Position numbers and translations under genes: made by a program. A DNA stretch of 35,141 bases, from contig CDMY01000346.1 of the NCBI GenBank assembly GCA_001179505.1, positions 72,858-107,998 on the forward strand, in the 5' to 3' direction. The notes beneath the pieces are model-generated. The model saw only the letters and a program-made list of their open reading frames with translations, did not search any database and was not told the DNA's origin. Positions 1 through 11,937 of the stretch are shown here, piece by piece. The stretch is from Vitrella brassicaformis (taxonomy: Eukaryota; Sar; Vitrellaceae). The first letter of the stretch is position 1. The number at the start of each line of letters is the position of its first letter.

Positions 1-21
1 GGGGAAGAGGCAGGTTTTTTC

Positions 22-3000
22 CTACGGCGGCATCATGTAGGTGCTTTCGATCATGAAGTGGTTCTCGATGAAGATCCGCTCGGGCGTCTGCAGCAGCACG
101 GCGTACTCGAATGGGCGCAGTGCCATCTGCACACACACACACGCACGCACAGGCGGATGCTTTCCCTGCCACCGATTTATATATACTGTCTGTGTGACAG
201 TGTTTGTGAGTACCAGGTTTCTGTAGAAGCCACAAGTGACTTTGTTCATCTCCTCGCCATCGAGCGGCTCCATGGCGCCCCGGAGCGACTGCAGCCAGGC
301 TTGGTCGTCCTCTGGCGCGAAGGATATGCGGTTGGGGTCGTAGTAGGCGTCGAGCGAGCCCACCAACGTCAGCTACATCACAGCACATCCACACACACAG
401 GGGTGGACAGATAGATTCACTGATGCGCAGGGGTGACGGTGACGATGGGTCGGTGAGTTACGCGTTCGTTGAGGCATTCGTGTCTGAGGACTTCCTCGGC
501 CAGCATTCGCCAGGCTGCGATCATGGGAGGCGGCTTGGACATCTGAAACAGTGAAGCACAACACATCACACCACATCACACGCCCCATGGCACACGCAGA
601 CACGGCGAAGTGTGGTGTGTCTGCAACACGTCACATACGTCCTGCTCCCGCATGAAGTTTGCCTCCTCTGGCCCGATCTGGATGAACTGACGCGCCCGGT
701 ACTTGTCGTACGCTGCACATATCACACACACACACACACACACACACAGAGAGAGAGATGGAGGGGTGACGCATCCATCCATGGATGGTGGTGTAGGATG
801 GCATGTGTGCATTCGTGCCTTGTGTGTATAGTCTGCTCTGGTCCTCTTCGTCGGGCGTCACGGGCAGCAGCAGCTTCTTCTTCCAGATCTGGCCGACGAA
901 GCAATGCATGAATGGGCGGCAGACAGAATGACACACAGGCAGGCAGACAGGCGTGTGCATGTGTGTGGGCAAAGAAAGCTATGTCCTGTCACTCATGTGT
1001 AGTGTGTGTGGTGTGAATGGATGTGATGTGCGCCGCACCCACCCACCCTGATGTATCTTTTGCGATCGAGCCTGTCGGCCATCAGCTTCCCTGCACAGAC
1101 AGCCACACAGCACACAGGCACGTGTGTGTGTGTGTGTGTGTGGAGCGTCTGTCGGTCAGTGCGGTTGGTTACTTGCGAGTCCGAGCCCCTGGATGTGCTG
1201 CATGTCCTTGACGATCGAGTGCACATACCGCCACCACAGACGCGCAGACTCGGAGTCGGTCGGCCGGAACTGAACACACACACACACAGAAAACACTGTG
1301 TGTGTGTGTGTGTGTGTCTGTGTGGCAGGGTTTGCTCACCCTTGGTCGCTTTCGCCTGAGTGAGTGCCACAGGTTGAAGCGCTTGAAGTACTCCCCAGTG
1401 TAAAGCAGATGCGTCAACACCCTACACACACACACACACGCAACCAACCATGTCTGTGTCTGTCAGTCCGTCCGTCCGTCTGGCTGGCTCTTGACTGACT
1501 TGTCGTCGAGGTTGATTTCGATGGGTTTGCATCCGATTGAGAAGTGGACCTCGGGGTACGTCTTGCCGAAGGCGATTTCCAGCGGGATGTGGTGGTCGGC
1601 CATCTTGGCCAGCTCGATGCTCAGCTGTGTGTGTGTTGGGGGTTGTGTCGGGTGGGGGGCCACACACAGGTCGATGGAGTGGTTGGTTCCTGCCATGTGT
1701 GTGTGTCGTACCTGCATGAAGAACTCGCAGGGCTTCAAGATCCATGTGTGGCTACGCCTGCATTCATTCAGCAGTCACACACACCAACGCACACACAGAT
1801 GGATGGACTGTGTGCATGGATGGTTCGTGTGTGGTGTGGTGTGGTGTGGTGTGGTGTGCAGGGTGGCTCGCTGGCTGACTTGACGTTTCTCATGAAGATG
1901 TGGGCAATGTCGTCGGGCTGCATCGCCGAATACACACCTGCCAGACCAGACAGCCAAACAACACACATAACAAACAGACAGCACACAGTCGTTTGCTGCT
2001 TTCCTCCGGATGGACGGACGGACAGACGGACGGACGGACGGTCGGACGGGCGTACCTTCCTTTTCGTATTTGGTGGACTCGTAGACGGACTCGGGAATGT
2101 ACGGCGGCACGTCGATGTCCAAGTACACCCTGCTCACACACAATGCCAGCCATGCCATCCTTCCATGGACCCGCCTCCCTCCCTTCCTCTCTCCCCTACT
2201 CACCCCAAGTCTTTGAAGTTGAAGCTCCGCAGCTGGAATTTCGACCTGCCGTAGGCACACACACATGCAGCTGCAGCTCTCCCCTCCCATCCCCTCCGAC
2301 GCACTTACAGTTTTCCGCCGAGGTGTTCCCTGAGGAAAGTCTTGTTTGGCGGTATAGAGAACTTGCAGAGGTCCTTGTCGGCTCGTATGATGAGGGAGCC
2401 CATGTGCATGCCGATCGCACACGGCCGGGGGTGCAGGAAACCCTCGTCCTCGAACCGAATGTTGAAGTCAGACATCTCTACCTGTGTGTGGGGCGGGGCG
2501 TGGTGGATGATCCAATCCACCCATATGACAGGTTCGTTCCGTTCCTTCTTCCGTGTGTGCGTGCGTGTGTGTGTGCGTACGATGACGTCGGGCAGGTATC
2601 TGATGGCCTTCATCTTGCTCGCCGGGTGATTCTGAGGGGATGGATCGAGGGAGGGAGGTAGAAACAGACTCTGCGTATCTGTGTGGGTGCGTACGATAGG
2701 GTGGCTCTCCCAGTCGACCTCCCTCTCTGGCTGCACCAGGAAACGACCCTCTGTCGGTTGGTTGACAAACACACACACACACAACAGAAAGAAAGAAGCC
2801 AGGACTGGTCGGCTGATCCTCGATGCTGGTCTGTCTGTCTGTGTGTCTGCGTGTGTGTGTGTGTGCTTTCGTCCCATAGGTGCGTACGTTCATCTTTGGA
2901 CGGCTCGAAGGGCTGCGGCTGGGCCTGAAGTGATTGGTCGGCCACACGCGGCAATGCATTGCAATGCCTCCACATGATGGATGTGCCGGCATCTATCTGT

Positions 3001-3847
3001 GCAGACAGACGTACGTGAAAGTTGAGGAATGCGGCCCGGACGTCATAGTAGAGCCGCTCCAGCTTGAGGCGACGGCGCTGCTCACACCACACCACACCAG
3101 ACAGACAGACATGCGCGTGGGTGTGGAGTGAGTGTGATCAACACACACTCTCACCTCAAGTGTGTCGTCGCCCTCCTGGCTCTCGAAATTCGGCGCCACC
3201 ACAATATATAAACCTGAACCAACACACAGACAGACAAACAGACGATGAGTGGCCGTCCCGTTGTGTTGATCTGGGCCCACCCACCTTGGATGTGCACTTT
3301 GCCGCTCCCCCCAAATACATTCGCCTGATGGATGGATGTGGTGACACAGCAAGGGCGGGCGGTGTCAGCGCAGCATGCCATAGGGCATGGCGCACACACA
3401 CACTGACTGACTGACTGACTGACTGGCTGACCTCGAGAGTGATTTTGGATATGTGCCCCGATTTGAGGCGGATGGGGATGCACCGCTCGAAGAGGGCGTC
3501 GGTGCACGTCACGGGATCCAAATAGAGATTCTTGACCTCTACCTTAGTCTCTACAGACACACATGACACAGACACACACACACAGAGAGAGAGAAAGCCC
3601 AGTGATTGACATGTCTGGTCTGACCCTGCTTGCCTTGTGCTTTGCTTGTGTGCATTGGTTGGTGTGTTTGCTGCTCTCACATACCCATGAGTGACACATC
3701 GAATTGGTTGCGGTCAAAGTTGAGGAAGTAGGAGACCCCCCGCTTGTCGAGCTGCTCCAGCACATAGGCGCCGAGCATGCGGCCGACCGAAAACTCACTG
3801 AAAACCCGCTCCCGCCAGTTGAAGAGCTCCTTCACAGTGTCCCACAT
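22..3847 (-). CDS. VPS13: Vps13/chorein-family lipid-transfer protein, N-terminal part (22 exons, open at left edge)
   Basis: Vps13 proteins bridge organelle membranes and move phospholipids; the N-terminal chorein domain sits at the donor membrane. Exons, in coding order: 3847-3685, 3550-3432, 3324-3285, 3213-3155, 3077-3015, 2924-2888, 2750-2695, 2631-2581, 2481-2309, 2245-2204, 2129-2056, 1937-1880, 1757-1712, 1624-1500, 1421-1340, 1269-1173, 1090-1047, 888-819, 712-639, 542-462, 372-214, 126-22 (about 605 codons). Family marks in order: PIRLKSGHISKITLEV then VHIQGLYIVVAPN (chorein core), NIRFEDE followed by IGMHMGSLIIRADKD, HTWILKPCEFFM, and ARLWWRYVHSIVKD, all in Vps13 order and spacing. 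I chose the ATG at 3847; the frame is open up to a TTG at 3901, but the family starts near this Met. The intron 818-713 uses a GC donor. Family members are usually thousands of residues long, so the TAG at 24-22 is probably inside a donor (GTAGGA), with the gene continuing off the window. The family call is secure; the downstream end is not. Confidence 0.86.
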
Positions 3848-5079
3848 GGCTGGCTGAAACGGCCTGAACACTCGGTCACTCAACGATGCACTGCCCGCCA
3901 ATCAAACACGCCAGTCAGCGGTATCAGGCCGTCCGATTTTCGGGGTGAGGGGAGGTGGGCTGCGATCTGCTTCGCTTGGGCATCTCGAGGGGACTTCACG
4001 ATTCACAAAACGCGTCTTCTTTTCGTCCCGCGATCCGGTTGCGAGCTAAGCGCGCAGGGAGGGCGTTCGTTCGTTCGTTCGTTAACCTCACGGGGACCTT
4101 GCCCCCCGGCCCCCCGAAGGGGTACGCAAGAAAGGGTCTGTGTGAGTCCATAGAAAATCACGAGTCCGGAGAAGGAAGCACCGGATGCAACGCAACCCAC
4201 CGCTTTCGCGAGGGCGGGTGGCCTATTTGCTGTTTGACTCATGTCTTTTGAGATGGCTGTGTGGACAGAAGCTGGCCGGGACCTCTGCAGTGCATGAATC
4301 ATCACCCGTTGATGAACTTATTGGGTACGCAGCGTCCGGCGTGTGCACTCGAATACAAATCCCTCTGCCCGTCACTCCACCCTCTTCCTAACTAGCTAAC
4401 CTCCGCCCTCTTCCTTCACCGCACTTGCCTTGCTGCGGCCTCGCCTGCGGCCGCATTGCGGCGTGTGTATGCACCCACTGATTGATAGCTATGTCTGCGC
4501 TGACGAGGTGAAAAAAGCGACTCATCCGTGCGTGAATCAAAACCTGCGCTCACGCCACCGTGCCCCAGCACAACCACAACCACCAACCACAACCGCAACC
4601 ACCACAACTACCACAACTACGATCGCCACGTAAGTAAGTCACTCCCCATTTGCAGTGCACCACCACGAGAGGAAAAAGACGACGGGAACAAGAAGACATA
4701 CATATATATACATAAACCGACAGACACGCCCCGACCGACGATGTGTGTATAAAAGAGCTAGCTACGTGGGCCGGATATGCATCAGCTCCGCCCATAAAGT
4801 TCGTCCGCCACACCCAGCAGGTGTTGTGCAGGCGTCAAAACCGCCCCTTGGCGAGCGAGCCAGCCAGCCAGAGTCCATCGACAGCGTCGCCCCACGCTGA
4901 ACACCTGCATAAACGAATCGGGCCTGCCTCGCCCGCGCTCCATGAACGGCCTCGCCCCCGGCCCACTTGAAAGACACGCATACGCTCTCACACGACTCAG
5001 GCAGGCACGCGCACACACGCGTGCACGCATACACACAAACATGCACACATGGATGGATGGATCTGGATGTGCCAATCCA
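3848..5079. other. Spacer: upstream of the Vps13 gene and downstream of the ZIP gene
   Basis: No protein-like exon chain was recognised on either strand. It holds the presumed promoter and 5' leader of the Vps13 gene (next to 3848) and the 3' untranslated region and terminator of the ZIP gene (next to 5079). Visible structure: four GTTC units at about 4066-4083, a C-rich/G-rich stretch around 4098-4125, and a CAACCA/CAACTA-rich tract at about 4570-4620. Short ORFs here have no family resemblance. Confidence 0.5.
4570..4620. repeat. Degenerate CAACCA/CAACTA tandem tract
   Basis: An A/C-only run of imperfect 6-base units (CAACCA, CAACTA, CAACCG) lies in the spacer between the Vps13 and ZIP genes. 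It explains the Thr-rich translations seen there, so no coding role is proposed. Confidence 0.7.
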
Positions 5080-6906
5080 TCAGTGGTCGTGGCCTTCGTG
5101 ACCGTGACCCTCGTGACCCCCATGCGCATGCGTCATACCCTCCAACACACCAATCGCCGCCATGATACCTGCAGACAGACAGACAGACAGAAAGGAACGC
5201 GCATGCACCTCTCCTCTCTCTCTCTCTCTCTCTCTGCTGAGATCGCGTGGCTCACTCACTGACCGAGTGCGACGGCCATCATCAAGGCAGTGACCAGGCT
5301 CACCGGGAACCACCCCAGCACCGGCGGCTGCCCGTCAGGTCCCTTGTGGGTCATCTCCACGAAGAGCTTGAGTGCGATGGGCGTCAGCAGCAGCAGTGCG
5401 ATGGCCAGCCACGCACCGGTTGTGAACGCCAGGCAGTAGCGCGCGAATTCCTCGACCACTTCGTCAAGCAGGGTGGAGATACCGAGGCCGATTGCGATGC
5501 CGACGAAGGATGTGAGGGAGGAAACGATGTTGATGCCGATGACCAGGCAGTTGGTGAGGCCGCTCAGACGCAGCACGGCGTAGTCACTCAGCTCCTGCAC
5601 GCTCGCATACATCCATGAGTCGTAGAGCTGGTCCGCACCTGTGCGATGGACGGACGTGTCGCGTGGACGTAACGTACCTGCGGGATCTCGTGAGCCAGAA
5701 TGGCGATGGAAGTCACCAGGCCGACAAACCAGCCCACGTACCAGGCGACACCTAGATAAGATGTAAGTCAATGACACACACAGATCCATCGTGCCTCCAT
5801 CCTCCATCCTCCATCCCTCCCTCCCTCCCTCCCAGCCTCCCCGACTGACCGATAGAGAGGCCATCGACAAAATTGCAGACCAGGTCGCCGGCCAAGGCCG
5901 CCCACCCAAACGACTCCACCGACCGCCAGTCAAACTTCTCCTTCTCACCTTGCTCTACTATTTTCCCCTCCTCCATCTTTCCCTCCTTTGAGGGCGTGGT
6001 GTCGGCATCGTCAGCAACCGTGGCGGACGTGCGCGCTGCAGGGATGGCCATCCCTGGGTGATGCGTATGCTTGTGGCCGCGGTGGAGGCTATTCATCAGC
6101 TGGGAGAAGAGCACACACGCAAGGCTGCCGGCGAAGGCCGTAATGCCCAGCTTGGCGACGGTGTCGTGCGAGGCGCCCTCGATGGCATGGGGGTATATGT
6201 GCATCATGGAATCGCTCTGGGAGACACGCCCAGCGCACACACGGAGACCACACATGTACGTGCACTTTGCACCAAAGCTGCGTTCTTGCGTGTGTGTAAT
6301 GTGCGTGTGGGTGACTGACCACCATGACAGAGATGGAGAGGATAACAAGGGCGTACTGGAGAATCTTGCCGGCCACGCCCTTGCCCAGGCACTGCAGGAG
6401 GCACATGCCTATCAGGCTGTTGACCGTCAGGATAATGCCTGCAAACCAACACACATGCAGGTGCCTTGAGATCACCACCCACACCCGATACTTGAGACAG
6501 ATCTCCCTCGCCCCACTGTACCTGCGATGATACCGGCCAGCCATCTATATTCGATAGGGAAAGTCTCCCACTCAGCTGCCAGCTCAGCGTCCGCCTCCGC
6601 TTGGGAGACACCGGCCATTCCGCTCTCTGCCGAGTGATCATGGTCATGGTGGTCGTCATGGTGGTCATGGTCGTCGTGCGGATCGGAGACACCAGCCCCT
6701 CCTCCCGCCTCTGAGTGCGCCGCGTGATCATGATCATCGTGGTCAGCGTGGTCAGCGTGATCATGCCCGCTGTGGTCATCCTCCCCTGTGACACTCACTG
6801 TCGGAAAGGAGAAAACCTCCGAGGAGGCATCTTCTTGTGCCGAGAGCTGCCAGGGCAAAAAGACGACCGCAACGAGAGATACGACGAGCAGCGTGCGGGA
6901 TGCCAT
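5080..6906 (-). CDS. ZIP-family (SLC39, LIV-1-like) metal transporter
   Basis: Predicted multi-pass transporter moving zinc or a similar divalent metal into the cytosol. Exons: 6906-6522, 6438-6320, 6216-5850, 5751-5678, 5594-5264, 5168-5080; phases close to 454 residues. Residues 1-23 look like a signal peptide. Residues 44-91 are His/Asp-rich, then comes a membrane helix (about 121-143). The LIV-1 type helix SDSMMHIYPHAIEG starts at 169, and a charged variable loop follows (about 225-260). The helix IV motif is CNFVDG (282-287), the helix V motif HEIPQE (311-316), and the tail is His/Gly-rich. In LIV-1 ZIPs these motifs are normally HNFxDG and HEIPHE, so two metal-site positions differ (Cys282, Gln315). 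The HEIPQ|E junction uses a strong donor (CAG|GTACGT). Which membrane it sits in is unknown; His-rich loops resemble ZIP7/ZIP13-type secretory-pathway members. Confidence 0.9.
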
Positions 6907-7458
6907 GATTGTGAAGGGGGACGGGATCTGCTGGAGAGAGGAAGATCCTGAGAGAGGATCCTTTGGTCTTCCGCCGGTTTTACGGGTCTTACGTCTCGCC
7001 CTAACTCAGTCTTTCCCCCGGAGCCCCAGCACGTTCAGATATGCTCTCATCGATTGCCGTCGGACTTTCTGTTTAATTCTGGCTTGCGTGTGCCGCTGAA
7101 ACATATAAGCAATCGATTCTCCCTGCACTCGACCGGTTTTGACCAATTGGTTTTGACCGGCAAGCGAGAGGAAAATCCCCCTTCAGTTAGTGTTCGTTGC
7201 TTGCATGGGTACAAAACCTGATCATGCCCATGCATACAGTCATTCCCGGCACGGCCTTCGGCCAACAAAACTGGCAGCCCTCTACTCCCTGTGTCTCCCC
7301 ACCCACCCCTCCCGTCTCGTCACAATGTGTCTCCATCACCTTAGCTATACATACGGTCTCACACAACATCTGATCTCATCCTATGTCTCATGAAAAACCC
7401 CGACAGACGTGCGGACCCCGACAGAAGGTGCCCGCAGTAACAGACCCTGACATCATAT
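6907..7458. other. Spacer: ZIP 5' flank and ABC1-kinase 3' flank
   Basis: No gene recognised. The part next to 6907 is the presumed ZIP promoter and leader; the part next to 7458 is the 3' end of the kinase gene. A short direct repeat, GGTTTTGACC twice with AATT between, lies at about 7135-7158. Nothing else stands out. Confidence 0.45.
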
Positions 7459-10400
7459 CTATCTCACAGCCGCTTTGTCTGCCTCTTCCCTGGGCGGTGC
7501 GATCTCGTTGAGCAGCCGTTGTTGCAGACGACGAACGATCCGCTGCTGCAGACGCTCGCCAACCCGCATGGCAAACTCCTGCATCGACGGTGCAACCACC
7601 AAAACACGATGCCAACCATGCTGCCGTCCATCCAAGCCTCACTCCCTTCCTCTTCTGCCGTACCTGTGTTTGTGGCCGTCTGAGTATGTCCCTCAGTCTT
7701 GCCAGGTCCTCGCGACTCATCGACTGGCGCGATGCGCCGCCACCACCCACAAGCACCCCCGACTGGTCGATGGCCATCTGAGCCAGCTCCACCACGCCGC
7801 TGAGATATCGCTGCTCCTTGGTATCCACTTCTGTGAGTGTCTGGAGGGTTGAGAGGGAGGGCACCAGCAACGGGGGACGCAGCAGGGGCGGGATAGGCGA
7901 CAGGCTGTCGATCAGCCGGTCTGCAAGGAGGTTGGTCACCTTCCTTCCGGACATCTCGACGGCCTTTGACACCTCCTCTACCAATGCGTCACGCACAAAG
8001 CCAGCCTCGGGCCTGAATCGACAGAAGCACGCACACGTATATGAGGACCTACATGCGTCCGCCTTTGTGGCTGGCTTACGAGAAGACGAAATCGAGGACG
8101 TCCGGCAACGCCATTGTGCTGTCGGGGAGTGTGTCGAAATCGACGAACGCGTCTCCTTCGGCCATCAGGCCCTGGGCAGAGTTGAGCAGGACGTTCAGCC
8201 GAGTAGGGCTAAACTCTCCATTTTTGTACAGGATCTCTGTCAATGCGGTTTGGAGCACCTGCGAACCAGCAATGGGGCACACGTGAGTATCCTGATGGCA
8301 AACAAGGCCGACCGGCCGGCAGTGGTCGCTTACAGGAGATGCATCTGTTATAACGCGCCTCGACACATAGGGGTAGGCCTCCTGCACCCAAGACAGACAG
8401 AGGGACAGAGATAGAATGAGACACATGCACACATGCATCTGTCTGGGTCTTGCCATGATGAGCTTGAACTCGGGGTTGCCTGTGAGTGCGATGCCCTCAA
8501 GCTGATCCACAGACAGAGAGGAAGAAGAGAATGATTCACCATGACCCCTCATGCAATGTGTGCGTACCACGCCCAGCGCGCGGATGATGAGTGCAAAATA
8601 CGGGGGAATCGAGAAGGGGAAGTCGAACGTGACCTGCTCGGGACAGAACCCATGCATGACTGATGGATACATTCAATTGATCGTGATCAAAAGTCACCTC
8701 GGCCAGCTCGGCCGACAGAGACTGGAAATTGATGCTTTTGGCACCTCCCCCCTGCATCACACAGAAGAGCCACACATAGCATTCACGCTGTACGCATGTC
8801 CACACGCGTGTGCCAGCCACACGTGTGTTTGTATGTACCTGCAGGGCCTGGTCGAGGATTGCTGCGAGCGCTGGCCGCACCTTGTCCTTGTCTATGTCGG
8901 CGGGGAGGAAATCCAGCTTCACAAAGTCGTCGACCACCTTGTCGTAGTCACGATTAGCCAGGTGAATGATACTCGCTATCATGGCGTCCATCTCGGGCTT
9001 GGCGATCTCCGCCATCAGTCCAAAGTCAATCAACACCTAGCAAGACACACAGAGACATGGAGAAACAGATAGAAAACACAGTTGATGGATGCCATCCACC
9101 GTCTTACGCACCAGCTTTCCGTCAGGCGTTGTGAGGAGGTTGCCTGGATGGGGATCCTGTATCCGCATATGAGACCACGTGACACCACACACCCATGACT
9201 GTATGTCTCCCCGTCACTGCAGTAGCACGTGCAGATGCCCTGACCGAATGGAAGAAGCCCATGTCAAGAAGCTGCGTGAGAAAGCACTCGACCCCAAGCT
9301 TGACGAGCTTGTTGATGACCTCCGGCGACTCGTCGGCCAGCTTCTTGCCCTCGATCCACTCGGTCGTCAGCACCTTCCTGCTCGTGTACTGCTCGTACAC
9401 GCGCGGAATGTAGATGCCGTCCAGGTGGGTGATCTGACGCTCGAACTTGATGGCATTCTGACCCTCGTTCACATAGTCCAGCTCTGCACACAGAGAGAGG
9501 GAAGAGATCATGGGCATCTGAAGCGCATCGTCTTCTTGCCGTTGTATGTCCCAGTGGCCCACACGGACAACAGTCCCAGAAAATCAGTCCTCTGCTTGGT
9601 GAAGCGCGATTGGATGCTGCCCAGCAGCATGGAAAGCTTTCTCAGCAGATACAGGTCCAGGCTCACTGCCCGGAGCATATCCGGCCGCTGCACCTTGACC
9701 GCCACGAGCTGCCCCGTTGCCTTGAGCCGACAGCGGTACACCTGTCCCAGCGAGGCAGCGGCAATCGGATCGTTGAAGTCCTCAAAGATCTCGTCGGTGG
9801 GCGCCTCAAGCTCCTCCTCTATCGTCCTGATCGGTCAGCACAAAAAGGAGCGTTGTGTGCATGCATCGTGCTCTGTGTAAGCCTCAGGGTCCCCTTACTT
9901 CCTGGCGATGGCATTTGGGAATGAGGGCACTCTGCACACACACACACACAACAGCGGCTTCCATCCAAGTGGCCATCCCGCCCTCTTTGCGCTTTCCGTA
10001 CGCGTCACAGAGTTGCTGTAGCTCATACATGGCCGTGGGGTTCACCAGATCGGGCCTGCACACAAACAGGCGTGAATGGCACGCGATCTGGACGCTCGAT
10101 CCGTGCTTGTCGCTCACCGAATGGACAGGGCTTGCCCCAGCTTGATGAACGTCGGCCCTAGTCGTGTGAGCAACTCCCGAAACTGGACCGCTCTCTTCTT
10201 TTTGATGTTTTCGTCGTCGAGCCGCCCCCTCCGCCAATCGACAAGCACCCTGAGAGCGAAGGGCGTGGCCTCGTTCAAGACTTGCACGAGCCGCCGCCGA
10301 ACCTGGCACACACCCCGTATGCACACACATGAGCTGTGTGCTGATCCGTCCATCGACCCATCCATATCCTGCACCTACTTGTTTGGGTCGTCTGTCCCAG

Positions 10401-11249
10401 TACTGATTGATTGCTTCAGGATCATAGAAGAGCGGCAGCCCAATGTCCTCCTCGCGACCCTTGTCGCCACCAACCATGGTGTCGGCCGGTGTCGCATTCC
10501 TGGCGATCAGCTGCAGGTCCTCATCCCCCTCGCCCCCAGAGGGCACACTCTCAAGCAACTGACCACCAGCCCACACACAGCCAGAACCACAACAACACAT
10601 GCGTTCATTCATTCTGGCTGACGCCCGGCACTCTCGTTCCACCTGTTTCTGCACGGTAGTGAGGAGTTCCCTCTCCTCATCTGCTGCCGGCCCCTCACTC
10701 TCATCATCCAGATATGAATCGTCTTCAGGATCGTTCTCAGGCGGCCGTGCCGAGGTTGGCCGCTGGTTGCGGTTGCGTGAAGCGCGGCGGAATGCAATGG
10801 CGGAGGGGGTGGTCCGCTGGGTGGAAGAGGGGGTACCGCCTGACGACGACGGTCGTGTCGATGACGACCGGTAGGGCGTCGAGTCGGGACTGCTGGGGAA
10901 AACAGCACGAGCAGTCTGATGGAAAAAGTGAAGGAGATCCAAATGACATGAACGTTATCTGCGTGCTCTGCGTGTGTCATACTTTTCGTCGCAGTGCTGA
11001 TCCGTCAAGGTAGCCCTCGAGCGATTCGCTGCCCCTCACTGCCCTCTCGTCTTCCGCGCCATCAGTGCTGGCTGGCCGCTCTTTGACCGCCGCACTCAGT
11101 CTCAACGTGGCGGCTCTTCTGTGCGGCAGGCCACTCAGAGTAGGCCTAGATCTCTGCTCCGAAGGCGCGGTGACGATGCTTGAGAGCTGGAATGCGTTGA
11201 CCACGGATGGGACGAATGCGAAGATCTGTGATGCCGCTGGCAGCCTCAT
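7459..11249 (-). CDS. ABC1/ADCK/UbiB-family atypical protein kinase, probably organelle-targeted
   Basis: The family supports ubiquinone, plastoquinone or tocopherol metabolism in mitochondria and plastids. Exons: 11249-10983, 10915-10643, 10558-10379, 10302-10118, 10055-10002, 9931-9899, 9826-9540, 9483-9245, 9156-9112, 9036-8839, 8751-8698, 8633-8568, 8501-8454, 8381-8334, 8258-8080, 8012-7664, 7578-7459 (874 residues). Residues 1-20 are hydrophobic and are followed by an Arg/Ser/Thr-rich stretch. Motifs: KLGQ (294-297), AAAS (353-356) replacing a Gly-rich loop, ATP-site Lys375 in VAVK, ELDYVNE (427 on), catalytic loop HSDPHPGN (505-512), and metal-binding DFG (525-527). The C-terminal IPPYFALIIRALGV and EAYPYVSRR segments are typical of the family. 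Introns 9539-9484 and 8453-8382 begin with GC. The junction at 10643 is the least certain: its intron is in frame and open. The family is clear; plastid versus mitochondrion is inference. Confidence 0.93.
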
Positions 11250-11937
11250 CCCGCCGGATTGATGATGGTTGGTTGGTTGGTTAGTGTGTTTAACGAGACT
11301 CGTGTCTGTAACCCCGGAGGGATCCTGTTGTCTCACGCACTAAACTAGCAGCATGTACATGCAAAGCATGCACACGGCCTGTCTACCCCTCCCTGCACTG
11401 GCACCGGCGGACAAACAGATGGCAGCAGAGAGCACTGGCTGCCTTGTAGAACGTTGACAAACACCGATTCCGGCTACATACACAAGAACGGGCGCTGTCG
11501 CCCAGCAAGAGCCATGGCAAGTGTACAGAAGCCAGAAGGGGGAAGTGAAAAAATGAGCGCTCTCTGAGCCACCAAAGCAACGATCAGCCAATCACATGAA
11601 TACACCACCATATACATACGGGACCCATACGGAAGGAAGACAGGAAGACAGCAGAGGGAGAGAGAAGGTGGCGGTGCGCGATTTTCGTGAAGAGCAGTTT
11701 TACGGGATCGGCAAGCTTTTCCCATAAAGCTTTTCCCCCTCCCTCCCCTCATCGGTGCGTTTTGATGCAACTTTAGAGTAGGCGTGTGCAGCTGGTCCCT
11801 TCCCCCACACAGTGCGCCGTGCACAGATCCTCTCATCCCATCCAATTGATCCCATCGCACCAGTCCACCCCTGCGACGCAGCTGCAGAGTCCTGAGTGCG
11901 CCCTGGTGCTGTGTCGTTTTGTGTGAGTGAGCGGAGG
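11250..11937. promoter_or_regulatory. Divergent promoter region between the ABC1 kinase and the TmcB-like gene
   Basis: The two start codons point away from each other across 688 bases, so both promoters must lie here if the gene models are right. It is less repetitive than the other spacers. Four GGTT units occur near 11268-11283. I see no clear TATA box or other named element, and ORFs inside it have no family resemblance. Confidence 0.55.

Noticed and set aside
700-1480. Overlapping ORFs rich in VCVCVC and THTHTH
   Set aside because: They are translations of TG/CA repeats within Vps13 introns and appear in several frames on both strands.
3848-3901. Longer N-terminus for the Vps13 protein, starting at 3901
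   Set aside because: The codon at 3901 is TTG, not ATG. The first ATG in frame (3847) fits the start of the chorein domain.
4260-4400. Possible tRNA gene near a TCGAATACAAATCCC string
   Set aside because: No matching acceptor, D or anticodon arms could be laid out around it.
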